Shown in pieces: positions 1 to 37,035 of a DNA stretch of 64,000 nt (positions are counted from its first letter, which is position 1; each line of letters begins with the position of its first letter). Where the stretch lies: positions 33,698,501 through 33,762,500 of the forward strand of contig NC_092568.1 of NCBI RefSeq assembly GCF_037975245.1. The letters run 5' to 3'. The DNA comes from Apostichopus japonicus (taxonomy: Eukaryota > Echinodermata > Holothuroidea > Aspidochirotida > Stichopodidae). The notes under the pieces are model-generated. The model saw only the letters and a list, made by a program, of their open reading frames with translations, was not told the origin of the DNA and ran no database searches. A program made the translations under genes and the position numbers.

Positions 1-2167
1 GAATTGATTCTTGTTACATTACATAAAGTTATAAAATGATTAGGAGAACAAGCTTTGCCGTATCATTTGTTACTCAAGTTCCTAACCGGGTGAAGAGGGG
101 TGGGTTGGGAGGGGGGGGGGGTGGGTGGGGTTACCAGTGTCATCCGAACCCCTGTTTATATTAATAATATTAATACGAAATTAAAAACACTTAAATCTTA
201 TTCATATCAAGAAGAGGGAAAATTACTACTCAATTTCTTGAATACCTCAGTCCTTTTAATATATATCTTGCACAAAGTTGAAAGAGCTATCGGCCAGATT
301 CTTCAACATATTTCATCAAATTTACGCTACAGATGGAAGAGTCCATTTTAAAGAAACAGAAAAATGACTATATTTTCCCGAATAACATGGTTTAAAGAAA
401 CCTTTAGTTTATGGTAAAACAACAGAGTTACTCTTATTTCCGTAAAAAATATATTAAGTTTGTATATTAAAGAAGCATTTAGAAACATTTATTACAGGAA
501 GGACTACAAAGTTTGTACCATATATATGTATTAAGATATAAATTAAATGGCAGCAGAAAAAAAAAAATAGAAAAAAATTGTCTCTTTTTTTCTTGACACG
601 AAATAAGAAAACTATAAGTGCTAAAGACTAAATGCGGTGACTGAAGAGAAACAGGAAGAACTGGCATTTGGTGACTGAAAAACATTTTTCCCCAGTCTTG
701 TTTATTTTAAGGTCTAATAACACATGATTCCAATTCTCACATTGCAATTCTTTGAGTATTAGTAATGGCAAAACTATTTTTTTAATATTTACATTTTTTA
801 TAAATACCGATTGTGATCTTTTGAGTGTGGTTTGGAATGTGACAAAAGAATCATCTGTGCATGGTATCTCCACTTTCAGTTTCACTCATACATGCCTTCC
901 GTGTCATAAAAGAATGTATCAAAAAGTAAAATTAAAGGGTCCTTATGTCTCTATGAATATCACACTTATGATTAAAAAATGGATCTGTAAAGGACGGTTT
1001 CGCTTTTAAGAAAAAAATCTGTAACTTTAATACAAAGAAGTATAAAACACAACCGTTTTGAAGTACCATATACCAAATGCTTCATTCAGAAAATTGTTGG
1101 TTGTTATTCTACACAAGAGATGATTACAATGATTAAGTGAGTACTTGTCTATATATTCGTAAGCTTTGAAATGGATATATTCAAACTTGTTCACGTTGTT
1201 TCGGAAAGCTTTTTGTGATGTTAGGGAGGGAGCCAAACTGCAAATTCAATAAAAGCGACACTAATAGACATGGCCATCTCACTTGAAAAACTGGGTGCAA
1301 TAACAAGTTAAAGTATTTCCGCCCACATAATTAACTACGAATGCCCTACTTATGAAACACTCTGCAAGGAATGGAGACATTCGCCTCTTTTGCATGAGTG
1401 GGATCGAGTGTGTCTCGTTGTTTGGTTGTTCTATTTACTTTCCTAGTGTCTCTTCATTATTGTTCTTTAAGTTTGTTATACATCCAAATTATATTTATAT
1501 ATATATTAGCCTATTCCTTTTTGATCCAAAACAGTCAATTTTATGGAATCAAACCGTGGTCACATGTTGTTACAAGTTGTCACAAGTTATTACATTATAT
1601 AATCACAAGCTTTTTTACAAGCTTATTAACCGCCAGCCAAGGTCCGGTTCTGAAATGGACTTTTCCAAACAGATTCATTTCACACAAAGACTAACTTGTT
1701 CACACTGTACGCCACAAAAAGGGGAAAGTTTGTCAGCTTCATTGTTGTGGTCATAGGTGTTCAAATAACTAAACAGTGGGTTAGAGAGGGGAACTAAGGT
1801 TTTGATTTCAAAGCAACACATCCCAGGACAATTGATGTAGCCTACAGGTTTTCACGTGATGTTTTGTTGCAAGGGGGAAGAATATTGGTAAATAACTTAT
1901 GACGTAACCTTGATAAGACCGATAAAAACAAAGAAACACTTAGTATATCCATAACATAGTATGGTATGCCGTGCGTGTTACTACTCGTTAACTATAACAA
2001 GAAATCACAAGACATATATTTAAATACGACTTTTGTAATCCCGTGATTACTGCTTCGAATCCCGTGCAACTATGGCCAAAGATTTATTTGTTCTTTTCCA
2101 TTGTCGATAATTTCAAACTGTTCCGTTTTCGTTGTTCATTTAATTAGATAAGTAATCTATTTATAAG
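1..2167. other. no recognisable gene
   Basis: A-T rich DNA with a G run at 107-127. Short open frames only, none with a recognisable motif or splice partner. Confidence 0.6.
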
Positions 2168-2175
2168 TATGTATA

Positions 2176-2554
2176 CAGTGGCGTAGGAAGGTACTTTTGA
2201 GTTGGGGGGGGGGGGCTGAAGACTGATGGCCGGCCTGGTGGAGGGGTCTAAGGGGAGGGGGTGTCCCCCTCCCTTTTGGATTTTTTTTTGCATTTCCAGG
2301 TGGCCTCAGATGCAATTTGGTGCAATAAAGCACACTTCAACCCACCCACTCCATTTTGTATATAATTTTGCATTTTCACCTGGCCTTAGATGCAATTTGG
2401 TGCTCCAAATGAGATTTTTTTCTCAATTGGAAATGAAAAAGGGGTTTTTCTGACTTGCGAAGCGGGGGGCGGAATGATACTTCCGCCCCTCCATATTTTT
2501 CGCTGGGGGGGGGGGGGGGCTGGCGCCCCCAGCCCCCCGGTTCCTACGCCCTTG
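2176..2554. mobile_element. short hAT-like element with 8-bp target duplication
   Basis: The inverted ends CAGTGGCGTAGGAA and TTCCTACGCCCTTG are flanked by a perfect 8-bp duplication TATGTATA (2168-2175 and 2555-2562). The interior has long G and C runs near the ends and a block ATGCAATTTGGTG repeated twice. There is no coding capacity. The 8-bp duplication fits the hAT superfamily. It shares internal blocks with the partial element at 63515. Confidence 0.85.
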
Positions 2555-2699
2555 TATGTATACGTTTGATTACAAAGTTGTAAAATTAACTCCTCAGTTA
2601 AACATGTCAAAAAGAAAAGAAAAACAAAGCGTGAGAGAGAGAGAGAAGAAAGACTTGAAAAAAAGAGACCGTTTTGAATTGCTGAATAACACAAACCTG

Positions 2700-2795
2700 T
2701 TTTTATCTTGTATGTATGTATGCGTGTATGTATGCGTGTATTTATGTATGGGCGTATGCGTATGCGTGTGTGTGTATGTATTATGTATTTTAGAT
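2700..2795. repeat. TGTATG/TGCG simple repeat
   Basis: Interspersed TGTATG, CGTATG and TG units, a degenerate dinucleotide-type microsatellite. Confidence 0.8.
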
Positions 2796-2988
2796 CCTCC
2801 TGCAAGCAGGAACTCCCGAAGAATCCTCATTGGCTTATCAAAGCCGCAAGCCGACCGAAGTCAGTCTCTTACATTCATATTTAACGTCCATGATTATAAA
2901 TTGTCAACAACTCTGTAACTGGACGACATACATTAAATCTTGGAGTGACTCGAACCGGGGGGGGGGGGGGGGTTGTGTAAAAGGAAGT

Positions 2989-3033
2989 GGGCCTGACGTT
3001 TCGATCCTAACAGAATCTTCTTCAGCGGCTGCT
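2989..3033 (-). ncRNA. hammerhead-ribozyme-like remnant
   Basis: On the minus strand CTGAAGA, a short imperfect stem, then GAAACGTC. This is the order of a hammerhead core (CUGAUGA, stem II, GAAAC) with one core base changed. Similar motifs are known in the terminal repeats of Penelope-like retroelements. It sits next to a G run, so it is probably the broken edge of such an element. Confidence 0.4.
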
Positions 3034-3444
3034 TTTTATGTTGTTTATATAAAAAAAAGCAATCCTTTGATGCTGTTTTTGAATAACATGGCAATTAGGC
3101 TGTGTGGATGATAGTTATTCAAAATGCAATGTCTTATTTTGACAAATCCGTGTCAATTTTCAAGGTCAGTAGCTAGACCATCGAGGTCAAATTCTAAGGG
3201 CAATTGTGAACGCTTCCAAGATATATCAGCTTTCTATTTTCGGGTTCTGCCTCAAAAAAAAAAAAAAATAAATAAAAAAAATACGAATGCCAGTACGGGA
3301 GGGAGGGTGGGTGGAATGGGAGCAGGACATGTTGTGCCATATGGGTTTATTTGTATGACACAGATACTAACAATTGAGAGAAATGTCAGTAAGCATAGGC
3401 GTACGAGGCGGGGGGGGGCAGGGGGGGGCAGATTGTCCCCCCAA

Positions 3445-3592
3445 ATTTCCAGAGGACAAGAAATTCGGGCAAAAGTCCTGAAAAATTCGGGCAGCCTAAG
3501 AGGAGAAAATATATATATATATATATTTTTTTCTCCTCTTAGGCTGCCCGAATTGTTCAGGACTTTTGCCCGAATTTCTTGTCCTCTGGAAA
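3445..3592. repeat. long hairpin with an AT-repeat loop
   Basis: Two near-perfect inverted arms of about 64 bases (3445-3510 and 3529-3592, around CTAAGAGGAGAAA / TTTCTCCTCTTAG) face each other across a short (AT)n loop. A second (AT)n run follows at 3593-3612. As a transcript it would fold into a long stem. Confidence 0.85.
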
Positions 3593-3793
3593 TATATATA
3601 TATATATATATAAATATGCAGTAGCTTGCCCGAATCTTTTTCAAATTTTTGCCCGACAATTCCATGATTTTCTTTATTTAGCATCATGATGCCCGAATAT
3701 TTCCGTGTAACACCTCCGTAAGCGCAGTTCATCTGGGCTACCACGCTTTTTGAAATCAATTTTTTTTCTAACTAGTCAATTGTATACCTGGAC

Positions 3794-4439
3794 CAAGGGC
3801 GGCGGAACCGGGGGGGGGGCACAGGGGGCACGTGCCCCCCACTTTTCCTCAGGTTAAAAATGTGCCTTTTTTCTACATAAAAATTGAGGTGCCTCAAGTT
3901 AGCAAGAGGCCAGGGAACCAGAATGAACACTCGGGAAGGGCCGTTTCCGGCCATCTGAGGGCTTTGTAAATCCAAACATTTTCTAGTACGCTCCGCGCCA
4001 ACCAATGGTGGCGCTCCGCTCAGATAGTCGTGCATACAACTTTGCAAATCCTGGCTAAGCCCGTGACTTACAATGAATTTCTGCGGGTCAAACTCAAAGC
4101 TATTTCGAATGGAAAAGATTTGTTTAGATATTAACAAGAAAGAAAACTCTAATTCGGAAGATTCCTACATTAGCAACTAGCATGATTTCACCTCATTTTG
4201 TCTCAAAAGAAAACTTGTTCTTTGTTTCCCAATTTGCGCATTAGATGCAGTGCTAGTATGCATATTTTCCTTTGGGGGGGGGGGGCGTTGATGGAGTGAT
4301 GTGTTTACACAAATAAGATAATACAATAAGAGTTATAAGGGGTACTAAATATAATGCTGCATCAGTCCAATCGAATATCTGCAAAGTGCCCTTTGATGTC
4401 GGTGCCCCCCCAAGATTAGAAGTGCTTCCGCCGCCCTTG
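3794..4439. mobile_element. hAT-like element nested inside 3394-5003
   Basis: Inverted ends CAAGGGCGGCGGAA and TTCCGCCGCCCTTG with a perfect 8-bp duplication ACCTGGAC (3786-3793, 4440-4447). 646 bp, no coding capacity. It carries the same internal GGCCGTTTCCGGCC and GCGCCAACCAATGGTGGCGC blocks as several other elements of the window. Being inside another hAT element, it is the younger of the two. Confidence 0.88.
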
Positions 4440-5011
4440 ACCTGGACATTCCCAACATGAGTGTATATAAGAAACGTATTCTTGTTCATGGACGGTGGGG
4501 GGGGGGGTGCCTACAAGCCTAGAAGTACAGGTTTATCGTATTCTTTGTTATATTTTATACTTTTTTGTGAGACAAATTGCAGTCTCACCCGACACAGCGA
4601 CATTATCCCGCCTACGTGTCGTTGAACAATGTATGTTTTTCTGGAGGTAGCTGAGTACTGTGTTAAAATAATAAATAAGGTAACTAAATAGGAGCTTAAA
4701 AAAGATACTGTCCCATTTTTCCCCTTCAAAGTGATGTTACCATTTTTTTCTTTTTCTAATTTACCAAATTTTTGCGGAAGTGTAAATTTCTAAAACGTGA
4801 GATTATAAAATAAAGAATGTTTAGATGCAACTTGCAAGGCCTCAGAAGTGCCGTTTCCGGCAATCTGAGAGGCATTGTGTGCCAAAAATTTTCTTGTACG
4901 CTACGCGCCAACCGATGGTGGCGCTCCGCTTAGAAAGTGTCACGGGAACTTCCGGGCACAAAAAGTTCTGCCCCCCAAACTGAAATGGTCCCGTACGCCT
5001 ATGTCAGTAAG

Positions 5012-6689
5012 CAGCCTTTCAAGTTTTGAACAAACACTGATTTGGGTATTGGTTTTTACTGCTTTTGTTATTTAGCCCCCCTCTCCCTCCCCCATGGCAT
5101 CTCTTTAGAGAGAAACCGTCTCCCTTCTCAAGGAACAAGGTGGCATAGTGGGCTTGAATATGACAACAAAAGTAACCCAACTAGGCCAATAGACACAAAT
5201 AATAACAACAGCTTTACAAATAAATTATTTTGCACATATCACATACCGATGGTATATTGTTTATTCTCACACAAGCTGTCTGGGTAAACTTGATTGTTAA
5301 TAACTGGGATGGGGGGGGGGGGGTATTTATCCTGTAAGTCAACTCCGTACATGATAAACTGTATAGAAAGAACTTAATTCAATATTATTTCATCAATGAC
5401 CCTCGCCATATGTCATTAAACTTCACGTTCCCCTCGACTACCCCATTATCTGCTTTCTACCTATTAGAGAGTTCTCTGTCAGATACGACCCCCCCACCCC
5501 ATCCCTTCACTCCTCACCCTATCTTTCTTTAACTTATGACTTAATAAAGAAGTTGAAAAACTATGCATCTAAAGCACTGAGCAGCATCACAGCAAGTTTT
5601 GTCCTTTTACAGAATTTGAAGTTTACACCGCATTTTTGGTTTGAAAATCAAAGTAGTTTGACACACATCTTGCTTGCATACCACATAGGATAATGATGAT
5701 GACAATAGCGAATTATGTTGAAAACCAGGCCAAAAGGAAAATGATGTGGAAATACTGTCAGGGTTAACAACCCAATCCATCAATTCCACAGAAATTAAAT
5801 AGAACAATAATGACATATATGCATAACATGCTCTCATGAGAGCAGCTTATTCAGAGTTACACAGATCTCTCTCATAACTACGGCTGGAGATTTTCAGAAG
5901 ATATCATTTTACACATTGTAGATTAATATGCTACAATTACTGACTCATTCGCGGCAACCAAACCAATCGCTTTCTTTAGCCCCTTCCTCCCCCACCCCTT
6001 CTTCACAGCTGATTGATTAGTGACTTCCCAAATCAGCTGGTTACATTCATTTCTAAGAATTACTAACCCGGATTAACTAATCCGGATTAATTAAGTATGT
6101 ATTACGGCTCTAAAATGTAAACTTTCACCCAAAGTGCATCCTGACCATGGCAAAAAGCATTTGTGACCAAATGTGCATACCCTGAGTAGGCTAGCCAAGA
6201 GTCCAAAATGCTATGAAAGAGTTGTTGGACATTGGTGACGATTGATGTTAGTTTTTATATATATATTCTCTCAAGGTTTAACACATCTGAGCGACCATAA
6301 TTCAAGAAAACTAAATAAAAGTTTATCTTCACGCCTTTTCTAAAATTGCTCGACATGGTGTAAAGAAATTTACTCGGTGGATACAAACACAACTGGGTTT
6401 CATGAATCAGACAGAATTTTAACTTGACTGCTTAACTTTACTATTAAAGTTCACTATGTAGTATTATGATCAAGATCTTCACGGTTATTTTGGTATTGAA
6501 CAGAATAAAAATGAACCAAAATCATTGATGGATGATACTTTCAATTGTTTTTAAGCAAATCAACGAAAGGAAGCAAGGAGACGACACAAGATTAACTGGT
6601 TATGCTGAATTTTGAGAGTCGGTGGAAAGCCACCTATTCCAGATATGATCTTTCAACTTGGCACATGTGAATCAAACTAAAAAAGAAAA

Positions 6690-6730
<41 letters not shown>

Positions 6731-8053
6731 TAACTTTGCAGACATAATTTTACAGTGGTTCAAAACAAGGACACTTAAAACTAAGTCACTATATTTATAC
6801 CTTTCTCAAACCCAAGCTAAAATGAACATTGTTAAAAGATATTTGAACAAAGGCAATTTAACGTCACTTGACTCGATTTAATACTAATCAAGATGACTTT
6901 TTCAAAGAAATGTACATAATGTAGGGTCGGCATACCACCTGAAAAATTGTATTTTTTTCTGTTTCTCAGAGTAAAAAAGTGACCGCACAGAGAACATCAA
7001 ATTATGCTTTTTGTCCTGATGTTAGTCACACCATGAAGAAAAAATAACTTATTGGTGTTTGTAGACATTAATCTGACAAATGGTTAAACTACTGCCCATA
7101 TTTCACACTAGCATTTGTTTTCCTTCACAAAAGGAAATCACCAAAATATGTAGCTATATAAATGAACTGACAAGACTAAAAATCAACAACTCATGCGGTC
7201 ACCATGGATTTGAACATGTAGCTAGTGATGTCAAGACACAGAAAACCATGAAAATATGTCTTCACATAAGATCTGGTTTTAAGCAGTCATGAAACTAGCA
7301 ACCACAGTGTGTATTCATTCCCGAGACTATGTGCGGAAGAAAGGAGCTGTCCCAGGGGAATAATTTATTACTCAAACTTTGCATGGCAGCTCTGAAGGTT
7401 CTGAACTTTGTCAACTATAAAATGATATTGTTCCTTTGTACAAAAAACTGCTAACATATCTTTATAGAACTTATGAAGCATTTTGCTGTGCGATACTGGA
7501 TAAATTATTCCCTGGTCCCTATTGAACAGTTAATAGATATGGCAATCCTTCAAGCAACTGGATGTACCCTGGAAGTCTGTAAACAAACTCATCACGTTTA
7601 AAAAAATTTAAAACTCTGAAATGAACCCAGAACACATTTTACTGTAACTATTATACATAAATCTCTTGTAGAATTCTACAGGGTTCTGTTAAAAGATGCT
7701 CTCCTTTTTAACATTTACTTCAAAATTGATCCAACTATTGGAACAGACTTCTCATTTCTAAATTTGCCGCTGGAACGGGACAATCTCTTTCTTAACTGCA
7801 ACGAGACTGATGGAAAGATAAAATATTAAAAGTCAAAATAAGTAATATTAAATAAATATCTTTGCATCGTGATGTAGTATTAGAAAAGGTGACAACCATT
7901 AGCATTGCACTGCACTTGTGAATAAGGGTCGTTGTACCACGTATAATTAACCGACACCTGATAAGAAATGATGAAACACTTAACAAGTTAAAGTTATTAA
8001 GTAACAGATCCCAAACCCCCCCCCCCTCACCCCTATTTTTCACTCCACCTTCA
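5012..8053. other. downstream of ABCC10, no further gene seen
   Basis: It includes the ABCC10 3'UTR (at least the part next to 8054), the (TA)n at 6691 and G or C runs. No protein or RNA gene was recognised. Confidence 0.55.
6691..6726. repeat. (TA)n microsatellite
   Basis: About 18 TA units in an otherwise featureless stretch downstream of ABCC10. Confidence 0.95.
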
Positions 8054-31680
<23,627 letters not shown>

Positions 31681-34487
31681 TATCAGATCTGTCCGAGGTG
31701 ATTTATTTTGCCTTGTTAAGAGTCAGGACGGTAGCTCTAGTCTTAGGCTCCTTGATATTTCCCCCCACTTCATCTACACACCTGTAAAAGAGCCAAAGGG
31801 AAGATTCATGGATAATTAGAAGAAAACATCATAGAGAATAGCAGAAATTTTCGGTCCTAACATTATAAATTGGCACTTTGAGACAGAGACCACTGTACAA
31901 ACTTTGGTGGTGAAAAGCTTGCTTAGCATTTTAAATTTGTAAACAAACAGTAATGACACAAAGTTTAACTTTCTATGGGACTGGACAGTAGGAGATTAAT
32001 TAGTTGAATGACACAACTAAATCAAACAGCAAACTCTGAGAACTAACTACTGTAGCATACTGGTAATTCCATTGAAAGGCAAATTGTGTTCTTACTTGAG
32101 CATACAGCTAGTTTAAAATAAAGGAAAAGAAATACAACAATAACTATCAAATTTTGAAGCGGTAAATTTAGCCATGTAGACTAGTTACCATACAGTATAT
32201 ATATGCCAAGCTAGACATTGTGCAATTCACACTATTGTACGGTATACAACTCCCTTACATAACTTTATTCAAAGTTGAACGAACATATATTCCCTTTTCC
32301 TGACAACTATAGGCAAGTCGATCCAACCCCAGCCAGTTTCAGTCCCTTTCCCATTAAAGTGGGTACTGTAAATAACTTCATTTTTTCGTCCTTCGCTGAA
32401 ACATTGCATATAAGAAGCAGAATCTTGTGTTTGTATCTTTGCTGCGCATGATAGCTAGCTTGGGCTATTGAATTTGATGTACAGATAAAGAACTCAAACA
32501 GTGGCGGAGCGTCCATACAGTCAGGGGGGGGCGGATGCCCCCCCTGACGGACCCAAATGGACTGCTGGTGCCCTTTTCAGCTTTTTACAACTTTTTACTC
32601 GCGATTATTGCCTTTTTTATTGTGCTCTCATCTACCTATTGACATTTGTCACATTATCTGCAAATTAGCAAGGCCCGGAAAGGGTCATTTCCGGCAATCT
32701 AGGAAGTATATTTACTCAAAAAATTTCTGTATGCTCCGCGCCAACCCGTGGTGGCCCTCCGTTTGGATAGTGTCGAAAGTGCCCCTACAGACCATTCTCG
32801 CCCCCTCTGACCAATACCCCTAGCTCCGCCACTGACCTCAAAGTCTCAGTTTTGATGTAAGATAGAAATCTCAGTACAGTAGCTGCCAACTACAGTAGGC
32901 CTGATGTTCTGCGAGCCATTTAGTTTCAGCCAGTCATTTCCCCAAGGGCCTAACTGAGATATTTCCTGGTAATCTACAGTCAACTAATTTGTCACATAAC
33001 TAATATTAGCAATAAGACACTTACTAGTATAAGGCACTTACTTATACTTTCTAATCATCTTTTACCTGATTAACATTACATTTAATATTTCAACAAACGT
33101 GCAGTATATTCCATACCTTGCAAAAACGTTCCAGTTTTTGCCATGGCAGAAAGCACCTATTTGTATGGTAAAGGCGTTTTTCTACCATTTTTCTAAGGAG
33201 GGAACATCTGCGCATACATACACTGTAATGCATCTCTCGATATCATAGCCTAGTACTGAAGACAGGGCATTATTGGCTGGCTTAGAACTAGCCGATTAAG
33301 TACTATATTAACTTAGTACTACTGAGTACTGTGGGAGAATCACCTAAGGCAGCCTAAGTTATAGTAGGCTAGCATAAGTATAGGCTAGCCTGGTTACGCT
33401 AGTATTAATAATTAGGCCTAGTAATGCCGACGAAAAGTGTGTAACTCCTAAATGTAAATGGATATTTACGGGATCGTGCAACTTGTGGACATAACAAACG
33501 AAACGTATGATTACCCAGATTTTTCCTAACAGCAAGGAGTCAAAAGTGGTTCCTGTTTCAGCATACGTGCAGTATTCGTGTAACTTGTTCGTCTATGAGT
33601 GGGTACATTCGAATTCCAGGTGTTGTGTGTACACATGACGTACAATTTACTGTGCAAGTTGCAAAGTGAGATAGCAGACGGCAAAGGCAACGACAGTGTA
33701 TTTTTTATAGAGGTCAGGTGTATTTGTAAAGTTAGTCCATTTGTGTATAGTGTCTGCTCAGATAAAATATCCTACATTGTAGCTTATACATCACATTTAT
33801 ATGGACAATGCATAAGGGCCGTGAGCTGGGGAAGGAGGAAGGTGAAACCTCCAAAGTGCCCCTATTCATAAATCAGAAGTGTCTCGTTCCATTTGGTAAT
33901 TAAGAGAAACGAACAAATAATAATCAAAATGTATAACTGTTTTGTTGAAAAACATTCAAATATATGGAATATGTGTTAAGATCGAGTACACAGAGGGATC
34001 ATTTATGTCTGGCGGCTTTGAGGTGATTCTCCCCCAATCATATCAAAGTCACATGTCCCACTGCCCTACGAAGTCTCCATCCCTTCTCTTTGTACATTGG
34101 CAGATTGAACCTCTTCCGTCGCCTAATCTGCTATTCACCTTACAATATAGGATTTGCATTGTTCCAAGGATAATTGAAGTAACACAAGATGATGATGCTC
34201 TCTAATCTATTCAGCGTGTTCTCTCTACTACTAGAATATACGTGACCACAGAAACAATATGAACTTTCCAAGAAGTGATAACCTCTGACCCTTATTATTT
34301 TTCTATGACTATAATAGTTGCTTTGGGGTATCAAGTGAGAGGATTTGAGAGATTGGAATGGTTGATTGTATTACTACAGGTGCTTAATACATGACTGAAA
34401 GAAGGTATAAAAGGTAGCATCGTTTAAACACTACAGGCAGTGTTCAGTCAATACATCCTAGTACCTTTACTTAAGGTTCCGAGTACC
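31681..34487. other. ABCC10 upstream region
   Basis: Holds the putative 5'UTR part of the first coding exon (31681-31780), an upstream intron ending at 31781, and the hAT-like element 32499-32834. The first non-coding exon and promoter are not identifiable by eye. Confidence 0.5.
32499..32834. mobile_element. 336-bp hAT-like element
   Basis: Inverted ends CAGTGGCGGAGC and GCTCCGCCACTG. The flanking 8-mers AACTCAAA (32491-32498) and ACCTCAAA (32835-32842) differ by one base. Inside is the GGGTCATTTCCGGC block and a CGCGCCAACCCGTGGTGG hairpin shared with the other elements. It lies upstream of ABCC10. Confidence 0.85.
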
Positions 34488-34498
34488 AAGTACCATAG

Positions 34499-34571
34499 TC
34501 GCTTCGGCCTTTCTCGCTTCGGCGCTTCTCGGCCTTTTGGCTAAGATCATGTACGTGTAGTATGTGTTCCC
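34499..34571 (+). ncRNA. U2 snRNA-derived head of the retrotransposon
   Basis: The run CGCTTCTCGGCCTTTTGGCT followed by AAGATCA (34521-34547) matches the first bases of U2 snRNA. After a 5-base insertion, GTGTAGTATGTGTTC matches the next U2 segment with one change. Beyond that the similarity fades; the branchpoint-pairing and Sm regions are absent, so this is not a working U2 gene. Two shorter partial copies (TCGCTTCGGCC) precede it, as if the head had been duplicated. Confidence 0.75.
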
Positions 34572-34625
34572 TTTCGAGGGGAATGGTGATGAACACCCGA
34601 CGATGATCACACAGTCACAGTCCCG

Positions 34626-37035
34626 ATGCAAGGGAACTGGGACATTGAGTTACTTGCTGTGAGAGCTCGTCCTCGGTTTCTGCCCAGTGACATATCAAAC
34701 ATGACTATCGTAAATGTGTATACTCGCCCTTCAGCAAACTTCACGGTTTCGAACGCAGCGTTGAAAAATGCTTTAACATCAATTTTAATGGAGAATCCGC
34801 GTTCATATATCATTATTGTTGGGGATCTCAACAGGGACCGTTTACCATTCCTCGAAACAATGGGCTACAACAACCTCGTAAATTTTGTCACCTTCCCAAG
34901 ATCTAACACCATTTTGGATGCTGTGTACGTTAAAGGTTGGAGTTACTTCACTGCCAAGAAAATGCATCCTATAGCTACATCAGATCATTTCAGTGTTCTA
35001 ATTATGCCACGATACACAGAACGTTATCGAGAAGTTCAAAAGATACCAAGACCAAAGGAAAGAGACACCAGGAAGAGTAATGTTGACAATTTACGAGTGA
35101 TGTTGGATTCAACAGATTGGAGGGTTTTTACAGATACGTGTGACACCTTAGATGAATTGACACAAGTAGTATCATCTTACATCAATTTTACAACTGATAT
35201 CTGCATTCCTTATAGGACAATGTCACACTCAGAAGTTATGAAAAGATTGCCAGCCGATGATAAGATCAAGCAGTTGGAGAAAGAGAAAAAGGAAGCAATT
35301 GATGACGGTGACACTACTCTACGGAACAGGTTACAGAGGCAAATAAACAAACATGTGTTCAAGAGGAGGAATGAATACTTTCAAAAGGTAACAACAGACA
35401 AACAGTCTCTGTGGGATCTACTCAAATCAATACGGAAACCAGATGAACAGCAAAGAAACTTGGTAACTGATGAGTTTGGCCAAAAATTAAGTCAACACTT
35501 CGGACGTTTTAATGATGCTTCGAGCAAAGATATTTCATTTATACTACCAGACCTATCAACTGCTGAACCACCAGTAATACTAAAGAAAGATGTAAAAAGA
35601 CAATTTGGACTTGTTAAGATAGGAATTGCGTCTGGTTTTGATCAAATTCCCTGGTGGGTGTACAAGTATTGCTCTGAAGAATTAGCTGGCATATTCACTA
35701 ATTTATATAATGTAAGTTTAAATGAGAATTCAATTCCGTCCCTATGGAAGCACGCTAAAACATCACCTGTGCCTAAAATCTCTATTCCAACATCTGTAAA
35801 CGATTTTAGACCAATTGACATGTCCAGCATTGGTTTTAACTGTATGCAAAAATTATTATTTCCATACTTGACGCAGGCAATCGTATCACACGGTGATAAA
35901 AATCAGTTTGCCTACAAAAAAGGCGTGTCCTGCACAGATGCTATACTCAAGCTCGTACATTGTGTTTGTTTCTGGTTTAAATCAGAGTGACACAACAGTC
36001 ACTAAAGTTTTATTCTTAGATTTTTCAAGTGCTTTTAATACGGTTTTACCAAATCGGTTAATCCAAAGTTTGTGTAGTTTTATCAATGAGCCTTGGCTTA
36101 TACATTGGTTGGCTAATTTTTTACATGGATGGTCTCGACAAGTCAAGCTACAGAAAGGTTATTCAGAGGAATCAAATATTACAGTGGGAGTCCCCCAGGG
36201 AGGTCCTCTATCTGCGTTACTTTTTACAATATACACAGATGATATACGTTCTTCAATGGGGTGTGATGTAATTAAGTACGCTGATGATACAGCCATATCC
36301 TGTAACATTTCAAAGCGGACACACCTTGAAAATCAAAATGACTATAAATACTGTATTGATAATATGGTCAATTTGTGTGAGCAGAAGAACCTCTTACTTA
36401 ATCCAAAGAAATCTAAAGAAATAATTTTTGAAAACATTAACATTAAACATCAAGGTCTCATTCAGACCAGGGATCAGAAAACTTATGTTCAAGGCTCCAT
36501 TGTTGAGCGGGTGTCTCATACTATGTACTTAGGGGTTGATATTGACGCCAAGTTAACCTTTACTAAACATATATCTAAATCGATGTCTAAGGTGTATTAT
36601 ATTGTATCAACGTTGGCATATATTACTCCTTATTTTCATTCTAATGTAAGAGATAAGGTTTTCAACTCATCAATTCTGCCAGTGATTGTGTATGCAGTTC
36701 CTGTCTGGTATCACTTTCTACTTGAAAAGGACAAGAAAAGAATTAGAAGTTTCTTGAAATACTGCTCCAAAATATTTAATCTCGACTATGAAAGCCTTGT
36801 TGGTAAAGTAAACACTGCTGCTAAAAATGAATTCATAAGACTAGCTAAGAATATACATAGTTCTAAAGATCACCCACTTCACTCCGAGTTGATCTCTCTG
36901 TGCAATAGAACCAGCAAGTACAATCTACGTAATCCTACTATCTTGCCATCTTTTAGAATTATGCTTTTTAAGAACTCATTTATCTACAGAGCAGCCATTT
37001 ATATTCAAAATGGGTTCTTAGAATCTCTGTTATAA
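34626..37035 (+). pseudogene. LINE endonuclease-reverse transcriptase, single frameshift
   Basis: The first frame (34626-35990, 454 residues) has the C-terminal half of an APE-type endonuclease: the GDLNRD motif and the SDHF motif are present, but the N-terminal catalytic part is missing. It then has the fingers of a reverse transcriptase up to the conserved AYKKGVSCTDAILKLVH. Around 35960-35990 the reading shifts by one base into the second frame (to 37035). That frame continues with VLFLDFSSAFNTV, the GVPQGGPLSALLF motif and the catalytic YADDTAISC, followed by the thumb. There is no other stop or shift, so the copy is recent or nearly intact. A truncated 5' end joined to a foreign head fits template switching during insertion. 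Confidence 0.85.

Larger units (their letters stand above)
3394..5003. mobile_element. hAT-like element, host of a nested one
   Basis: Inverted ends CATAGGCGTACG and CGTACGCCTATG, with a perfect 8-bp duplication TCAGTAAG at 3386-3393 and 5004-5011. It contains a long hairpin (3445-3592), the nested element 3794-4439, and the block GTGCCGTTTCCGGC with a GCGCCAAC...GGTGGCGC hairpin near 4850-4935. No transposase frame is visible. Confidence 0.85.

Noticed and set aside
34499-34571. Genuine U2 snRNA gene
   Set aside because: Only about the first 45 bases match, with an insertion. The branchpoint-pairing region, Sm site and 3' stems are absent.
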